From: JAVBKB01 sp031554275
GTDB lineage: Bacteria > Bacillota > Bacilli > JARBTR01
Direction of reading: 5' to 3'
Length of the DNA: 15,642 bases
Assembly: GCA_031554275.1 (NCBI GenBank)
Contig: JAVBKB010000015.1
Location: 1-15,642, forward strand
Shown here: positions 14,321 through 15,642 of the stretch, in pieces
Position numbering within the stretch: position 1 is the stretch's first letter
Layout: each line of letters begins with the position of its first letter
Program-made: the position numbers and the translations under genes
The notes under the pieces: generated by a model
Database searches by the model: none
The model's input: only the letters and a program-made list of their open reading frames with translations
What the model was told of the DNA's origin: nothing

Positions 14321-15490
14321 CTACCAAATTTGTTGTTTATCATGTAAAGACTTTAGTTTCTTGGGTAGGTGCTGAAGATTCGCTTTACATAAAGCGTAAA
14401 GCTCTAGTCCTTTTTCTGCGAAACCATATTTCTCAATATATGCCAAAATGAAGTTGCCTTGAATTCCTTGATGTTCCCCATCACAAATCCTCAAGTAGTT
14501 ACAAACAAGCGCATGATATTTCTCATCGTATAGTCCTAGCGCGAAAACCGCAAATGTGCCTGGCATAGCACAATATTCAGCTTCCAAATTTTCATACCAC
14601 TCAAATTCCTTCATGGCAAGTCGTGCATAATCTTCAATCTTTTTATGTAAAGCTGGCCACTGAATAGCATTCGAAAACAGTTGGTGAACCCCTATTTTTG
14701 GTAGTCCTTTTATCGGAAGCCAGCTTTTTTCAGGACTTCGGAAATCAATTGTGTAGGATTTCGAAAACCCGAATTCTAACAATTGGCAAAGTAGTTCCAA
14801 AACCTTTTGATAAGCATCTTCGCTTTCTTCCTTCAATGTGATTTTTATAGTTGCAAAGACATCATTGGCTTTGTAGGAAACAATGCTATCCTTGAATTCC
14901 GCAAGTTCTTTTGGCAAGTCACCACTTCCAACCTTTTTCAGTTTTGCTGGTAGATCGTTACCAAGATCTGCGACATAACCAAATATCTGATTTGCTGTGT
15001 AATTGCTCTCACTCGGACCATATTTCACATGACAAATCGCTATGTAGCATGCAAACCGCAAATAATCCTCAGGCAACTGATAACTTGGTTCACCATGCTT
15101 CAGCACCCATTTTGGATACCCATTTTTATCAAGGGCCTCTTCGAAAAACGAATCACGAATAACGCGCTCCACCCAATTGCGAAGCACTCTATCGACTTCC
15201 CATTGCCATCCGCAGAGTTTTCTCATAGCCTCTGCAAAATCGCTTGCTTTCTCATATTCAAAACCACTTCCGCCAAGTTTAAAAAGATAATATTCTAATG
15301 CTGCAGCTATCAAAATTTCTCGGCCGTCCACACGAAAACAATCATAAGAAGGGTATCCTGCTTGTGCACGGGTCTTTGAAACTCGTGCCGTCCCTTCAGA
15401 AATAGAAGACACACAGACATCAAACAATGTTCGTAATGACAAATCCTGCTGAGCATCCTCAAAAATCAAATAATTCCGCTTGCTTGCCAT
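14321..15490 (-). CDS. uncharacterised helical protein, possibly DUF6138-like
   Basis: 389-aa cytoplasmic protein, largely alpha-helical, with no signal peptide or membrane segment. Conserved-looking blocks are RFACYIAICHVKYGPSE (145-161), GVHQLFSNA (267-275), MPGTFAVFALGL (309-320), DGEHQ (337-341) and AYIEKYG (350-356). From memory these resemble the family called DUF6138 in Bacilli, a function-unknown group; I am only moderately sure of that match. The ATG at 15490 has a strong AGGAGG site. It is the first gene of an apparent three-gene unit with the 222-aa and 310-aa genes. The His-Gln and Glu-His-Gln positions are plausible functional residues, but no catalytic motif is clear. Confidence 0.8.
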   Translation of the reverse strand: MASKRNYLIFEDAQQDLSLRTLFDVCVSSISEGTARVSKTRAQAGYPSYDCFRVDGREILIAAALEYYLFKLGGSGFEYEKASDFAEAMRKLCGWQWEVDRVLRNWVERVIRDSFFEEALDKNGYPKWVLKHGEPSYQLPEDYLRFACYIAICHVKYGPSESNYTANQIFGYVADLGNDLPAKLKKVGSGDLPKELAEFKDSIVSYKANDVFATIKITLKEESEDAYQKVLELLCQLLEFGFSKSYTIDFRSPEKSWLPIKGLPKIGVHQLFSNAIQWPALHKKIEDYARLAMKEFEWYENLEAEYCAMPGTFAVFALGLYDEKYHALVCNYLRICDGEHQGIQGNFILAYIEKYGFAEKGLELYALCKANLQHLPKKLKSLHDKQQIW

Positions 15491-15642
15491 ATCATTTCCT
15501 CCTCAAACCAGCCATACACCAATTTTCTCACAAACCCCTCCGTTCGCATAGGACTTCTCGAATCGGTTTTTCTAATGTTGTCGGAGGAATGACGTAGATG
15601 ATTTTGAACTGATTGTACATAGAATATTGTCATAGAAACTCA
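15491..15642. other. right-edge non-coding stretch with possible dispersed repeat
   Basis: Apart from the ribosome binding site for the 389-aa gene, no gene is visible in these 152 bp. On the minus strand around 15567-15510 the DNA encodes, in one short frame closed by stops on both sides, a peptide containing SYANGGVCEKIG. I recall similar fragments recurring in spurious short ORFs of Lysinibacillus-like genomes, so this may be a copy of an intergenic repeat. No clear promoter is seen. Confidence 0.3.

Noticed and set aside
15475..15639. About 52-codon minus-strand frame overlapping the start of the 389-aa gene
   Set aside because: No ribosome binding site, and it overlaps the strong start of the 389-aa gene out of frame. 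It is better explained as repeat or intergenic DNA.

Overview
The window looks like chromosomal DNA from a low-GC Bacillota bacterium of the Bacilli type. The evidence is AT-rich intergenic DNA, strong AGGAGG-type ribosome binding sites, some TTG starts, a textbook TTGACA/TATATT promoter with a 17-bp spacer, U-tract hairpin terminators and a Gram-positive-style lipoprotein solute-binding protein. A possible dispersed repeat at the right edge vaguely suggests the Lysinibacillus/Planococcaceae side of the Bacilli, but that is memory-based and weak. No rRNA, tRNA, CRISPR array or transposase gene was seen.

Left third, plus strand (269-6501): a complete dipeptide/oligopeptide ABC importer in the order ATPase (DppD-like), ATPase (DppF-like), lipoprotein binding protein (DppA-like), permease (DppB-like), permease (DppC-like). 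The two ATPase genes overlap. Two long gaps interrupt the cluster. The gap before the binding protein holds four tandem copies of a 46-bp repeat and a separate inverted repeat. The gap after it holds a terminator-like hairpin that could make the binding protein more abundant than the permeases.

Convergent gap (6502-7109): 608 bp without a credible gene. It holds two directly abutting long imperfect palindromes of about 150-157 bp that share terminal sequence, a third smaller inverted repeat, and a strong intrinsic terminator for the minus-strand genes.

Middle, minus strand (11285 down to 6871): an apparent operon of a MarR-family repressor and the two halves of a heterodimeric ABC exporter. 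One half has a consensus nucleotide site. The other carries Asp for the catalytic Glu and Gln for the H-loop His, the usual asymmetry of TM287/288-, EfrAB- or SatAB-like pairs. Two near-identical palindromes, one in the marR leader and one just before the first exporter gene, are likely the repressor's operators.

Right part, minus strand (15490 down to 11554): a tandem-duplicated PhnB-like VOC protein with its own terminator, preceded by three closely spaced genes with no recognised function: a 389-aa protein, a 222-aa protein made of two related halves, and a 310-aa protein resembling a beta-propeller. Their arrangement resembles accessory or immunity-type clusters, but no toxin gene is visible here. 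The most unusual material is non-coding: the twin palindromic elements, the 46-bp tandem array and the duplicated MarR operator.
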